This document shows positions 42,231 to 52,079 of a stretch of DNA of 64,000 bases, piece by piece (position 1 is the first letter of the stretch; each line of letters starts with the position of its first letter). Below the pieces are notes generated by a model that worked only from the letters and a program-made list of their open reading frames with translations, made no database searches and had not been told where the DNA came from. Source of the DNA: Hirschia maritima DSM 19733 (GTDB lineage: Bacteria; Pseudomonadota; Alphaproteobacteria; Caulobacterales; Hyphomonadaceae); contig NZ_KB899544.1 of NCBI RefSeq assembly GCF_000378345.1, forward strand, positions 62,001-126,000, given 5' to 3'. The position numbers and the translations under genes were made by a program.

Positions 42231-42588
42231 ACGTGTTCTTGTCGTGGATGATTCAAAGACAATGAGAGATATGGTTTCTTTCACACTTAAGCGTGAAGGG
42301 TATGAAACCGTTGAGGCCGAAGACGGCATGGATGCACTTCAATCAAGTACCGTTGGAAATTTTGATTTAGTGATTTCTGATGTGAACATGCCGCGTATGG
42401 ATGGTATCACACTGACCAAAGAGTTGCGTACCAAACCCCAATTTCGATCAACGCCCATTCTCATACTTACGACCGAAGCTGACGGTACAAAAAAGGCAGC
42501 AGGTAAGGCTGCGGGTGCAACAGGCTGGATCGTGAAACCGTTTGATCCCGATCAATTGCTTGGCGTCGTCAAGCGCGTATGTAGATAG
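42223..42588 (+). CDS. cheY: Single-domain response regulator CheY
   Basis: A 121-residue receiver. The start at 42223 (MAKRVLVVDDSKTMR) overlaps the preceding gene. Acidic pair Asp9-Asp10, phosphoacceptor Asp53 in LVISDVNMPRMDG, Thr in LTTEA and Lys105 in IVKPFDPD are all present. It is the phosphorylated output of CheA. No motor switch genes are in the window, so whether it targets the flagellum is unknown. Confidence 0.93.
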   Translation: MAKRVLVVDDSKTMRDMVSFTLKREGYETVEAEDGMDALQSSTVGNFDLVISDVNMPRMDGITLTKELRTKPQFRSTPILILTTEADGTKKAAGKAAGATGWIVKPFDPDQLLGVVKRVCR

Positions 42589-42607
42589 CAATCTGGGGGG
42601 ATGCAAA

Positions 42608-44674
42608 TTGAGTGATTTTGAACAATTTCGTCAGACGTTTTTTGAAGAATGTGATGAGTTGCTTCAGCGTTTTGAAGAAGTTGCGGGAAATCTGCAACCT
42701 GATGAAAACGACAATGAAACACTCAATGAGTTATTTAGGGCGGTTCATTCAATCAAAGCTGGAGCTGGCGCTTTTAAGTTAGAGCGTCTGGTCACTTTTG
42801 CTCATGAATTGGAAGACTTTTTAGATCAAGTCCGAAGCGGCACAATTCATCTACAAACTGGTGATCCCGATCTAATTGTTCAATCCGGTGATATTCTTCA
42901 CACTCTCATCGAATATGCTCAGGCTAGAGAGGAGGCACCGGAAAATCTCGAAGCAGATGTGTTAGAGCAGGTGCGTCAGCGCAATCCAAAAGGAGGACAA
43001 TTTTCCGAAGTTCAAAGCGCCGAAAAACCAAGACAATCGGGAAAGATCAAATATACAGTAAAATTTCGTCCACATCGCGAGCTCTATGAAGCAGCAAATG
43101 AGCCCCAGTTACTGCTTGAGGCATTAACTGATCTTGGTGAAACTGAAATTGAAATAGACACCTCAAGAATCGTCGAACTGTCTAAGACAGATCCAATGGA
43201 GAGTTACTTTGATTGGATAATTACACTAGAAACAGAGAGTGGCATTGAAGATATAGAAGCCATTTTCGAATTTGTTGATGGTGATTGTGATTTATCCATA
43301 ATTCCTGATGAAACAATCGCAGAAGAAACCGATGATGGTGAAGTTTTAACGTCACAAAACCCGATTGAAGTTTCGACAACTCCTCAAAATCAAAATGACA
43401 AAGCTGACGGAGAAAAAGCAAAACCCTCCAAAGGTTCTATCCGTGTCGATCTCGAACGTGTCGATCAATTGGTCAATATGGTTGGCGAATTAGTCATCGC
43501 TCAAGCAATGGCGTTAGAGAGTATTTCATCAGAAATTGGAATTGAACAAATCAATCAGTTGCAAGCTCTTGAAGATCTGACGATGCGAACACGTCAGCTA
43601 CAAGAAGGCGTGATGGCAATTCGTATGCAGCCGATTAAGGCTCTGTTCTCGCGATATCCAAGGTTAGTACGCGATCTGTCCAAGAAGCTTGATAAGAATG
43701 TGAACCTCATCCTGGAGGGCGAAGCTACTGAAGTAGATAAGACTATTATTGAAGAGTTGGCAGACCCGCTCACGCACATGATCCGTAATTGTATGGATCA
43801 TGGAATTGAAATGCCTGCTGATCGTGTTGGGATGGGTAAGCCTGAAGAAGGTACAGTTCGTCTTAGTGCCGAGCAACGAAATGGGCGTATATTGATCCGC
43901 GTGAGCGATGATGGTCGAGGGCTCGATCCTGATAAAGTCGTCGCCAAAGCTGTTAAACAGGGCTTGATCCAAGAAGGCGAAGAGCTTTCCAAAGAAGAAA
44001 TCGAGATGTTGATTTTCCGTCCTGGTTTTTCAACGGCGAGTGAAGTGAGCGATGTTTCTGGTCGTGGCGTTGGCATGGACGTTGTTCGCAGAAATATTCA
44101 AAAACTTGGTGGCCGGATTACACTTGAATCTCAAAAAGGGAAGGGATCTTGTTTTACCTTGGCTCTTCCTTTGACGCTGGCCGTGCTTGATGGAATGCTG
44201 GTTGCCACTGCGGATGAAAGGTATGTTATACCGCTGTCTTCGATAGTAGAAACGGTCTGCCCAGCAGCAAATCAAATAAAAGAAATGCCCGATGGTGGAT
44301 CCGTATTGTCTTTACGCGGAAATGCCATTCGCTTGATAGACTTATGCGGTTGTATGGGGCTTTCACGCAAAGGATTAACCGAGCCGCTTAGGAAGCTAGC
44401 AGTTATCGTCGAAACCGAATTTGGCCGTCATGTTGGTATTGTTGTCGATGAGCTTCTTGGGCAACAGCAAGTGGTCATTAAGAGCCTTGAAACAAACTAT
44501 TATCGTATTCCCGGCGTAGCTGGGTCTGCCATTTTGGGAGATGGGCGTGTTCGCCTCATTCTCGATGTGGATGGGCTTTCGGCTTTGCTACCCAAATCTC
44601 CAATTTCAAAATCAAAAACGGTTTCAGAAATACCTGCTGAAAACGAAATTCAAACTATTGCGTCAGGAGGATAG
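42608..44674 (+). CDS. cheA: Chemotaxis histidine kinase CheA
   Basis: A 688-residue kinase. TTG 42608 is the likely start after a GGGGGGATG-like site; the longer frame runs through the cheY end. P1 has the phosphorylated His47 in FRAVHSIKAGAGAFKLERL; then a linker and a second small domain; P3 dimerisation helices near residue 285 (SIRVDLERVDQLVNMVGELVIAQAM), P4 HATPase with N-box DPLTHMIRNCMDHGIE, DDGRGLDPD and GRGVGMDVVRRN, and a CheW-like P5 from about 550. The variant H-S-I-K-A-G-A around the phosphosite (usually KGGA or KGSA) is slight. All domains appear functional. Confidence 0.93.
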   Translation: MSDFEQFRQTFFEECDELLQRFEEVAGNLQPDENDNETLNELFRAVHSIKAGAGAFKLERLVTFAHELEDFLDQVRSGTIHLQTGDPDLIVQSGDILHTLIEYAQAREEAPENLEADVLEQVRQRNPKGGQFSEVQSAEKPRQSGKIKYTVKFRPHRELYEAANEPQLLLEALTDLGETEIEIDTSRIVELSKTDPMESYFDWIITLETESGIEDIEAIFEFVDGDCDLSIIPDETIAEETDDGEVLTSQNPIEVSTTPQNQNDKADGEKAKPSKGSIRVDLERVDQLVNMVGELVIAQAMALESISSEIGIEQINQLQALEDLTMRTRQLQEGVMAIRMQPIKALFSRYPRLVRDLSKKLDKNVNLILEGEATEVDKTIIEELADPLTHMIRNCMDHGIEMPADRVGMGKPEEGTVRLSAEQRNGRILIRVSDDGRGLDPDKVVAKAVKQGLIQEGEELSKEEIEMLIFRPGFSTASEVSDVSGRGVGMDVVRRNIQKLGGRITLESQKGKGSCFTLALPLTLAVLDGMLVATADERYVIPLSSIVETVCPAANQIKEMPDGGSVLSLRGNAIRLIDLCGCMGLSRKGLTEPLRKLAVIVETEFGRHVGIVVDELLGQQQVVIKSLETNYYRIPGVAGSAILGDGRVRLILDVDGLSALLPKSPISKSKTVSEIPAENEIQTIASGG

Positions 44675-44679
44675 AGCAC

Positions 44680-45225
44680 ATGGGCCAACCTCAGATGATA
44701 TCTGATATTTCAAATGAAAACGAAGCAAATGTGGAGATGCTGTCTCCTCCGAAGCAGTACGTTAGTTTTACTGTGGATGAAGCTTATTATGCCGTCGATA
44801 TAATGTCGGTACGGGAGATAAAAGGTTGGGACGACATAACCAGTCTGCCAAACCAACCCCAGTATATTCGAGGCGTTTTGAATTTACGTGGCGCTGTGCT
44901 GCCAATAGTCGATTTGAAGTGTCGATTGGGTGACAGCATGACTGATCCAACAAAACGTCATGTCATTGTTATCGTAGCAATAAATGATCGACAAATAGGT
45001 CTGCTTGTTGATGCTGTATCAGATATTTTGATGGTGTCAGACGATCAAATTAAACCCGTTCCAGAAACTAATGCCAAGACAGATGCCAATGTGTTTACGG
45101 GTTTTTTGACCGATAAAGAGCAGATGGTCGCCATGCTCGATCTAGAAAACCTTTTCATTCCTGAGATCCACGAATTGGATGGATCTGAAATCCCAACAAA
45201 TCAATTAAATGCGCTGAAGGAATAA
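44680..45225 (+). CDS. cheW: Chemotaxis coupling protein CheW
   Basis: A 181-residue adaptor with the CheW beta-barrel fold: [50 protein letters not shown] and [12 protein letters not shown] are all characteristic. It links chemoreceptor and CheA. It lies six bases after cheA and five before the MCP gene, so the four proteins are made together. Confidence 0.93.
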   Translation: MGQPQMISDISNENEANVEMLSPPKQYVSFTVDEAYYAVDIMSVREIKGWDDITSLPNQPQYIRGVLNLRGAVLPIVDLKCRLGDSMTDPTKRHVIVIVAINDRQIGLLVDAVSDILMVSDDQIKPVPETNAKTDANVFTGFLTDKEQMVAMLDLENLFIPEIHELDGSEIPTNQLNALKE

Positions 45226-45229
45226 TCAG

Positions 45230-48097
45230 ATGAACAAGAATTCCTCCCCAATTAATACTTCAACAACTAAAGATAAAAGACAGCAATTAATGTCATCAGC
45301 AGCGCTTTTTGCTGGTGGATTGGTTGGATTTGCCGGTGTGTCATTTGTTAGTTCTCAGTTTGGTTTAGGTGCGGCACTTGCTCTTTGTGTTCCGGCTGCG
45401 GCGGCTGTAGGTGCTTTAGCATTCAAGAAAAATGGCAATCATCTTGGCCAGCGCGCGCAAATGCGAGAAATGACGGCCAAGCTAAATGCGATTGATAAAG
45501 TGCAAGCTGTAATCGAGTTTGATTTGAATGGAACTATTTTGGATGCCAATGATAACTTCTGCGAAACAGTAGGATATCGCAAGGAAGAAATCGTTGGACA
45601 GCACCATTCTATGTTTGTGGATCAAGCTGTGGCAAAGGGTGCTGAATATGAAAATTTCTGGCGTCAATTAAGACGTGGAGAGTTTGTTGCTGGTGAGTTT
45701 CCGCGAGTTGGGAAAAACGGCAAAGATATTTGGATCGTCGCTTCATACAATCCTGTATTTGACGATGTGGGCAAGCCCTACAAAGTAATCAAATATGCAA
45801 CTGACGTGACAGATCAGAAAATAAAATCTTCTGATATGGGCGCTCAAATAAAAGCCATCGGCCAGTCTCAAGCTGTCATTGAATTTGATATGACTGGTAA
45901 GATATTAAATGCGAACGAGAATTTCTGCAAAACAGTGGGGTATTCATTGGCAGATATTCAGGGGCAGCATCACTCAATGTTTGCGGATGACGAGCTAGCG
46001 GCATCTGATGAATATCGTCAATTTTGGGAGAAGTTGAATAGAGGGGAGTTCGTATCGGGTGAATTTCCTCGCGTTGGTAAAAATGGCAAAGAAATATGGA
46101 TTGTTGCTTCCTATAATCCAATTTTCGATTTGAATGGTAAACCATACAAAGTTGTAAAATTTGCAAGTGACATCACGCAGGAAAAAATCAAATCTGCGGA
46201 TATGATTGCCCAGATAAATGCCATTAGCCAATCACAAGCTGTTATTGAATTTGACCTCACTGGGCGCATTCTGACGGCAAATGAAAACTTCTGTAAAACA
46301 ATGGGTTACCCATTGGAGCAGATCCAAGGCAAACATCACTCAATGTTTGCTGACCCTAAATACGCAAATTCCATTGAATATCGCCAATTTTGGGAAAAAC
46401 TGGGGCGCGGCGAATTTGATGAGGGTGAGTATGAGCGTGTAGCTGCGGGCGGTCGGAAAGTTCTGCTGCAAGCTTCATACAATCCAATCTACGACACAAA
46501 AGGGCGACCTTTTAAAGTTGTAAAATATGCTTCTGACCTTTCACAGAGTGAGCGAATGAAAGAGAACGCTCGAATTCGTTCTGCGCTCGATGTTGCTACA
46601 ACAAATGTCATGATTGCAGATGACGATTTCAACATTGTGTATCTTAACGCCGCGCAACAAAAGATGATGAGTGTCGCTGAGTCGGATCTTAAAAAGGAAC
46701 TGCCTAATTTCGATAGCCAAAAATTGCATGGGGCCAATATCGATATATTCCATAAAAATCCAGCTCATCAACGGACTATGTTGGCACGATTAACATCTAC
46801 ATTTGAGACGGATATTAAAGTTGGAGAAAGACGGTTTCATCTGATCGCTACACCCGTCTTTGATGATGATAAACAGCGTGTCGGAACTGTTGTGGAATGG
46901 CGTGATGATACGGCTGAGAAAGCGGTTGAATTAGAGGTTCAAGGCGTTGTTGAAGCCGTTTCCCGTGGCGATTTCAGCAAACAACTGTCTACAGAAAACA
47001 AAGATGGCTTCATGTTGGTACTAGCGGAAAGTATCAACATTCTTTCCGGGCGAGTTTCGATAGTGTTGGATGCTTTGGGGATGATGCTGACAGCAATGTC
47101 GCAAGGCGATTTAACAAAACGTATTGAAGATGATTTTGAAGGCGTTTACGGCAAACTAAAAGAAGACGCCAACTCAACAGCTGCCAAATTGCAAGATACG
47201 GTATTGGCCATTTCTCATGCTTCAGTTGAGGTGTCTAGCGGCGCTGAGGAGATTTCCTCTGGAGCTACAGACCTATCACAACGTACTGAACAGCAGGCTG
47301 CAAACCTTGAAGAAACGGCCTCATCAATGCAGCAGATGGCTGCTACCATTAAGCAAAATGCGGACAATTCTCAGCATGCAAGTCAATTGGCGATTACAGC
47401 TAGAGAATCTGCAGTATCTGGTGGTGAAATCGTTCATAATGCTGTCCATTCAATGGGTAAGATTGAAGAGTCTTCGCGTCGGATCTCAGATATTATCGGA
47501 GTAATTGATGAGATTGCTTTCCAGACAAACCTATTGGCATTGAACGCTGCGGTGGAGGCAGCTCGTGCTGGTGATGCTGGTCGTGGGTTCGCAGTTGTGG
47601 CTTCAGAAGTGCGCTCTCTGGCGCAGCGCTCGGCGCAAGCTGCCAAAGATATTAAAGACCTTATTGTTGACTCAAGCGCACAAGTTGAAGGTGGTGTTGA
47701 GTTAGTAAATCAAACTGGTGAAGCACTAAATGGTATTGTTGATGGCATTAAGAAAGTAGCTGATATTGTTGCCGAAATTAGCGCTGCTTCAGGTGAACAG
47801 GCAACTGGTGCAGAGGAAATAAACAGAGCCATCACGCAAATGGATGAGATGACGCAGCAAAACTCTGCTCTCGTCGAAGAAAATGCATCTGCCGCCAAAA
47901 CCATGACAGACCAAGCTCAAAACATGAGGGACCGTATGGGTTTTTTCGATGTGGGCGAACAAACTGAGCAACGATCATTTGCATCAAACTCAACTCCTCA
48001 AAGAGTACCTGCTGTAGCCAATACAGGCGGTGCAAGGGTGCTTCAATCCGCTTTGGCCGAAAGCATTGAAGAAGACGATGACTGGAGTGAATTCTAA
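45230..48097 (+). CDS. Methyl-accepting chemotaxis protein with three tandem PAS repeats
   Basis: A 955-residue chemoreceptor. Residues 20-67 are hydrophobic (two segments without a periplasmic domain), anchoring it to the inner membrane. Three very similar PAS domains follow with a 122-residue period (about 80-200, 202-322, 324-444; QAVIEFD and NPxxD anchors), then a fourth, divergent PAS (about 450-570) and a HAMP-like linker. The methyl-accepting domain includes [35 protein letters not shown] and [36 protein letters not shown]. The C-terminus is DDDWSEF, matching the xWxxF pentapeptide that tethers CheR/CheB. PAS domains suggest redox, oxygen or ligand sensing inside the cell. Confidence 0.93.
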   Translation: MNKNSSPINTSTTKDKRQQLMSSAALFAGGLVGFAGVSFVSSQFGLGAALALCVPAAAAVGALAFKKNGNHLGQRAQMREMTAKLNAIDKVQAVIEFDLNGTILDANDNFCETVGYRKEEIVGQHHSMFVDQAVAKGAEYENFWRQLRRGEFVAGEFPRVGKNGKDIWIVASYNPVFDDVGKPYKVIKYATDVTDQKIKSSDMGAQIKAIGQSQAVIEFDMTGKILNANENFCKTVGYSLADIQGQHHSMFADDELAASDEYRQFWEKLNRGEFVSGEFPRVGKNGKEIWIVASYNPIFDLNGKPYKVVKFASDITQEKIKSADMIAQINAISQSQAVIEFDLTGRILTANENFCKTMGYPLEQIQGKHHSMFADPKYANSIEYRQFWEKLGRGEFDEGEYERVAAGGRKVLLQASYNPIYDTKGRPFKVVKYASDLSQSERMKENARIRSALDVATTNVMIADDDFNIVYLNAAQQKMMSVAESDLKKELPNFDSQKLHGANIDIFHKNPAHQRTMLARLTSTFETDIKVGERRFHLIATPVFDDDKQRVGTVVEWRDDTAEKAVELEVQGVVEAVSRGDFSKQLSTENKDGFMLVLAESINILSGRVSIVLDALGMMLTAMSQGDLTKRIEDDFEGVYGKLKEDANSTAAKLQDTVLAISHASVEVSSGAEEISSGATDLSQRTEQQAANLEETASSMQQMAATIKQNADNSQHASQLAITARESAVSGGEIVHNAVHSMGKIEESSRRISDIIGVIDEIAFQTNLLALNAAVEAARAGDAGRGFAVVASEVRSLAQRSAQAAKDIKDLIVDSSAQVEGGVELVNQTGEALNGIVDGIKKVADIVAEISAASGEQATGAEEINRAITQMDEMTQQNSALVEENASAAKTMTDQAQNMRDRMGFFDVGEQTEQRSFASNSTPQRVPAVANTGGARVLQSALAESIEEDDDWSEF
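45488..46585 (+). repeat. Three 366-bp tandem PAS-coding repeats
   Basis: The repeat anchors at 45488, 45854 and 46220 encode I-x-x-x-QAVIEFD with 366 bp (122 codons) period. The second and third copies are the most alike. They show internal duplication of the PAS domain inside the receptor gene. Confidence 0.85.
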
Positions 48098-48128
48098 AGC
48101 TGCCGGAAGGCTAGGTTGGGTATAAATT

Positions 48129-49004
48129 ATGACTGCTCTTGCAAATGAAAATGTACAAGAAGACCGTGAATTCTCGATGGATGATGCGGCATTCAAAACA
48201 ATCTCTGAAGCAATCTATAAGCAAGCAGGGATTGTTATTGATGAGACAAAGCGGGAGTTGGTCTATGCTCGAGTTGTGAGACGGTTGAGAGCATTGTCTT
48301 TGCCGGATTTCGAAAGCTATGCTCAACTCTTGCAAGGGGCAAATGCGGTCAAGGAATCCAAGGATTTTATCAATGCTTTGACGACCAATCACACGCGTTT
48401 TTTCAGAGAACCACATCATTTTGAGTTCTTGCAGAATACGATAATTCCGTACTGGAAAAAACGGGCTAAATTCACCGGAAATAAGCGCATAAGAGTGTGG
48501 TCATCCGCAAGCTCATCAGGTGAAGAACCATATACATTGGCTATGGTACTTGCTGATGCGTTTGATAGGGGCGAAGGCTGGGACTGGAAAATTTTGGCAA
48601 CAGATATTGATACCAATATCCTCAATAAAGCCAAGCAGGGTCGCTATGATGATTTGGGCCTAGAAGAAATTCCACCGGGTTATAAAGCCCGGTATTTGAA
48701 GCAGAACGATGATAAGAGTTTTATTGTTAATTCTGAACTTAAAAATCATATAACTTTCAATAGATTAAATCTTCATAGTGCATGGCCAATAAAAACTGAA
48801 TTTGATGTGATTTTTTGCCGAAACGTATTCATTTATTTTGATCCACCATCGAAAAAATCCCTCGTCGACCGGTTTGCAAAAACCTTATCCAATGATGGTT
48901 GGCTATTTTTAGGTCACTCGGAGTCCATATTGGGTGACAGGTCGCCGTTTAAGTTAGTTGGGCGGACAATCTATGAGCCCCGTCATGTGGAGAGAACCAT
49001 ATGA
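48129..49004 (+). CDS. cheR: Chemotaxis protein methyltransferase CheR
   Basis: A 291-residue SAM-dependent methyltransferase that methylates receptor glutamates. ALTTNHTRFFREPHHFEFL, the SAM-binding RVWSSASSSGEEPYTLAMVL, and VIFCRNVFIYFDPPSKKSLVDRF are characteristic. It lies 31 bases after the receptor gene, whose DWSEF tail could recruit it. The 3' end overlaps cheD by 4 bases (ATGA). Confidence 0.93.
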   Translation: MTALANENVQEDREFSMDDAAFKTISEAIYKQAGIVIDETKRELVYARVVRRLRALSLPDFESYAQLLQGANAVKESKDFINALTTNHTRFFREPHHFEFLQNTIIPYWKKRAKFTGNKRIRVWSSASSSGEEPYTLAMVLADAFDRGEGWDWKILATDIDTNILNKAKQGRYDDLGLEEIPPGYKARYLKQNDDKSFIVNSELKNHITFNRLNLHSAWPIKTEFDVIFCRNVFIYFDPPSKKSLVDRFAKTLSNDGWLFLGHSESILGDRSPFKLVGRTIYEPRHVERTI

Positions 49005-49609
49005 GTGTGGCAGAAAAACTCCAGAGGTCAGACAATCAAGTATCTCGATTTTATGATCGGCAAAAGCAAAGATACATCGTCACGGTGTTGCCCGGCGCAC
49101 AATATGTTTCTTCTGATCCCGAAGAAATTGTTGTGACTGTCCTTGGGTCCTGCGTAGCAGCTTGCATTTGGGATAGCCAAAGTAGAATAGGTGGATTGAA
49201 CCACTTTATGCTGCCCAATGATGATGCTGGTTTGTGGTCCGGTGCCAGTTTGGCATTGAGATTCGGCAATCATGCGATGGATGCATTGATCAATGATTTA
49301 TTGCAATTGGGAGCCGAGAAACATCGATTGAATTGCAAATTTTTCGGGGGCGGAAATGTCGTTCAAGGAATGGGAAAGGTAGGCTCCAAGAATGCGCTGT
49401 TCGCCAAAGAATATGCTGCAGTTGAACGTTTGAATGTTGCAAAAATGGATTTGGGCGGAGAACGCGGACGAAGAATTATGTTTGAGCCCGTCACAGGACG
49501 CGCTTGGCGTAAGTTTCTTGATCCAGTTGCTGGGCTCGAAGTTATTCGGCAAGAGGCAGAATTTGTGCCTGAGAAAAAAGCTGAACTTGGTTCAGTGGAG
49601 TTGTTCTAA
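49001..49609 (+). CDS. cheD: Chemoreceptor glutamine deamidase CheD
   Basis: A 202-residue deamidase. VTVLGSCVAACIWDSQSRIGGLNHFMLP holds the catalytic Cys (VLGSC) and His (NHF), and KFFGGGNVVQGM is the conserved middle. It deamidates receptor Gln residues to Glu. It starts inside the cheR stop and its stop overlaps cheB by one base. Its last residues, GSVELF, resemble the end of the MCP-like protein at 50706-51752 (GDIELF). Confidence 0.92.
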   Translation: MSVAEKLQRSDNQVSRFYDRQKQRYIVTVLPGAQYVSSDPEEIVVTVLGSCVAACIWDSQSRIGGLNHFMLPNDDAGLWSGASLALRFGNHAMDALINDLLQLGAEKHRLNCKFFGGGNVVQGMGKVGSKNALFAKEYAAVERLNVAKMDLGGERGRRIMFEPVTGRAWRKFLDPVAGLEVIRQEAEFVPEKKAELGSVELF

Positions 49610-50667
49610 TGGGTAAAAAAATCAAAGTTGTAGTCGTGGATGATAGCGCTTTAATGCGCCGGCTAATTCCGAGTTTGTTGGAACAGTCAGATGATATCGT
49701 TGTTGCAGCAACTGCACCAGACCCAATGATAGCACGACAGAAAATCAAATTAACCAATCCTGATGTCATCACACTTGATGTAGAAATGCCCAAAATGGAC
49801 GGTATCTCCTTTTTGGAGAAGGTGATGGCCCTTCGTCCCATGCCGGTGGTTATGATCTCTTCTCTGACAACAAAAAGCGCGGATGTTACTTTAAGAGCCC
49901 TAGAGTTGGGGGCAGTTGATTTTGTAACTAAACCAGCTTTGGACCTTTCATCGAATATGAAAGAAATGGCGGATGAACTCATTGAAAAGGTCAAAATAGC
50001 GGCGAACTCAAATGTACGCCACAAAAGGCCAATGCCTAATGTAGGTGTTTTTCAAAATCGTGCGTCATTCGAAACAACTGAATCTATCGTTGCCATAGGT
50101 GCATCAACTGGCGGCGTAGAGACGCTCGGGCGGATGTTGCCTCATCTTCCTGCAAATGCTCCAGGAATGGTGATAGCGCAGCATATGCCACCCAATTTTA
50201 CGCGCCAATTTGCTGACCGATTGCATAAGTCATGCGCTGTAACTGTAAGAGAAGCTGAAAACAATCAACGTATCCGGCCAGGGGAGGTGTGGATTGCCCC
50301 CGGAAATAAACATCTGACCCTAAAGAGGTCGGGGGCGGATTATGTCTGTAAACTTGAAGATTGGCCGTTAGTAAACGGTCATCGTCCTTCGGTTGATGTG
50401 TTGTTTGATTCTGTCGCTCAAAATTGCGGACCCAAGGCTATCGGCGTGCTTTTGACCGGTATGGGGAAAGATGGAGCCAAAGGGCTTTTAAATATGAAGG
50501 AAGTCGGTGCTGTCACGATCGGGCAGAATGAAGCATCCAGTGTCGTTTATGGAATGCCGCGAGCCGCTTTTGAGATGGGTGCAGTAATGCATCAATTACC
50601 TGAAGATCAGATCATTTCCGCAGTGTTGGACGAAGCAAGCAATCATTCAAATGCAATTCGAATTTAA
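49609..50667 (+). CDS. cheB: Chemotaxis response regulator protein-glutamate methylesterase CheB
   Basis: A 352-residue two-domain enzyme. The receiver domain has Asp11-Asp12 and phosphoacceptor Asp57 (VITLDVEMPKMDG); the C-terminal methylesterase has IVAIGASTGGVETL with the catalytic Ser, VIAQHMPPNFTRQFADRL with His and LLTGMGKDGAKGL with Asp. It removes receptor methyl groups when phosphorylated by CheA. It completes the adaptation set (CheR, CheD, CheB). Confidence 0.94.
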   Translation: MGKKIKVVVVDDSALMRRLIPSLLEQSDDIVVAATAPDPMIARQKIKLTNPDVITLDVEMPKMDGISFLEKVMALRPMPVVMISSLTTKSADVTLRALELGAVDFVTKPALDLSSNMKEMADELIEKVKIAANSNVRHKRPMPNVGVFQNRASFETTESIVAIGASTGGVETLGRMLPHLPANAPGMVIAQHMPPNFTRQFADRLHKSCAVTVREAENNQRIRPGEVWIAPGNKHLTLKRSGADYVCKLEDWPLVNGHRPSVDVLFDSVAQNCGPKAIGVLLTGMGKDGAKGLLNMKEVGAVTIGQNEASSVVYGMPRAAFEMGAVMHQLPEDQIISAVLDEASNHSNAIRI

Positions 50668-50705
50668 ACGCAGATAGTAATTTTTATTATAGAATAGAGA
50701 TAGTT

Positions 50706-51752
50706 ATGCCATTTGAGCTGGACACATTGGAAGAGTTGGAGGAGGGGGTGAATGTTTCACCATTCTCCAAAATCTTGCTTGGGACGGTTGAGAGTGCAAA
50801 TCGAATATTAAAAGAAACCTCTCTAGATGTTGAGCAGCAGGCAGCCCAGTTGAGTGACTTGTTTGCAAAGTTAACCAATTCTACCGAAGGGCAGGCAGGA
50901 CGTTTGTCACAACTTGTTCGACAAGTTTCTAAAGTCGAACATGAAGGCGAGGAAATGGACCTCGCGACCATTCCTGAGTTTTTGAAAGAGTCATTAGAGG
51001 AGGTTTCAAATCGCGTCCTTGTCTTGTCAAAGCAAGGCGTGGGTTTGATTTATTCATTAGATCAAATTCTAAGAGAAATGAGCGAGCTTGATGATTGTAT
51101 TCGAGACATCGAGAAAATAAACCGGCAAACAAGGTTGCTGTCTCTGAATGCTCAAATTGAATCTGCAAGAGCTGGAGAAGTTGCGAGTGGATTTCAAGTT
51201 GTCTCCAAAGAAATGCTCAAAGTTTCTGAGGGTATTGATGAGCTTGCAACTCGAATGCTGAATAGTACTCAAACAGTCACCAACAGCATAAAAGAAGTGA
51301 TTGGTTCTATCAAAGACGAATATCAGGAGTTGAGCCGCATTGGTGCTCTTGATTTCTCTGTGCAGATTGATGCCAGAAAAAGTCTCGAAATTTTGATGGA
51401 TGCATTGGTCAGTCGCAATTCCGACATCCAAGAAATTTTGGGTGATTCAACGGATGAAGCCCAAGCGATAGCCAGTGATATTCGCGAAGTGATCATGACG
51501 ATGCAATTTCAGGATCGCATGAAACAACGCACAGACGCCATTGTAAATGTAATGGAAAATCTATCTGATTTTGTTCAACGAGATGCTTCAGAGATGAACA
51601 GTGAAGATAGTTGTGAGGCGCTAGCTCAGACAATTATTGATGGGATAACTCTTACGGAAGTCCGAAATGAATTTCAAAAAACTTACTTCGGAGAAACTGC
51701 TGAGACCGAAGAAATTGGTGCTGAGGCAAATGGTGATATCGAATTATTCTAA
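50706..51752 (+). CDS. Soluble MCP-like protein with CheZ-like D-x3-Q motif
   Basis: A 348-residue cytoplasmic, mostly helical protein. Residues about 125-185 hold the tip of an MCP signalling hairpin: IRDIEKINRQTRLLSLNAQI then ESARAGEVASGFQVVSKEM, the usual CheW/CheA-contact sequence. It has no sensor or membrane domain. Residues 266-275 read MQFQDRMKQR; Asp270 and Gln274 have the D-x3-Q spacing of the CheZ catalytic pair (QDLTGQ in enteric CheZ). The C-terminus is acidic, ending GDIELF. It could be a receptor-cluster-bound CheY phosphatase. That is inference; the motif occurs in several MCP-like proteins and may be structural. Confidence 0.8.
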   Translation: MPFELDTLEELEEGVNVSPFSKILLGTVESANRILKETSLDVEQQAAQLSDLFAKLTNSTEGQAGRLSQLVRQVSKVEHEGEEMDLATIPEFLKESLEEVSNRVLVLSKQGVGLIYSLDQILREMSELDDCIRDIEKINRQTRLLSLNAQIESARAGEVASGFQVVSKEMLKVSEGIDELATRMLNSTQTVTNSIKEVIGSIKDEYQELSRIGALDFSVQIDARKSLEILMDALVSRNSDIQEILGDSTDEAQAIASDIREVIMTMQFQDRMKQRTDAIVNVMENLSDFVQRDASEMNSEDSCEALAQTIIDGITLTEVRNEFQKTYFGETAETEEIGAEANGDIELF

Positions 51753-51764
51753 CAGGAGTAGACA

Positions 51765-52070
51765 ATGAAATACAGATTTGATGTGAGAGGGGACACTCTA
51801 CACGTGAACGTATCTGATGTTTTGACATTTGAGGATCACGAAGCATTTAATCCCGTGGTTCGTGAAATAGAAAATGGTCCAGATCCAAATGTTATAATGA
51901 ATTTGCAAGAGTTAAAAATGGTGGACTCTGCGGGCATCGGATTGCTGCTTCTTGCAAGTGATCGGGCTAAGAAAAAAGGCAAATCTCTAAAAGTTTCTAA
52001 CTTGACTGGGCATGTCGCTGTTGTGGCGGAGCTATTCAAATTTGATCAATTGGTTGACGTTGTAAATTAG
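51765..52070 (+). CDS. STAS domain protein (SpoIIAA/RsbV-like)
   Basis: A 101-residue cytoplasmic protein of the anti-sigma factor antagonist type. LKMVDSAGIGLLLLASDRAKKKG contains Ser55 in the DSxGIG motif that is phosphorylated by HATPase anti-sigma kinases and dephosphorylated by PP2C enzymes. The next gene encodes a protein with both activities, nine bases after its stop. It is thus the expected partner-switch substrate. The target it controls (sigma factor or other protein) is not in this window. Confidence 0.88.
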   Translation: MKYRFDVRGDTLHVNVSDVLTFEDHEAFNPVVREIENGPDPNVIMNLQELKMVDSAGIGLLLLASDRAKKKGKSLKVSNLTGHVAVVAELFKFDQLVDVVN

Positions 52071-52079
52071 GATAGATTT

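Noticed and set aside
45488-46585. Possible repeat array or CRISPR-like structure
   Set aside because: The 366-bp period is in frame and encodes PAS domains; there are no short palindromic repeats with unique spacers.
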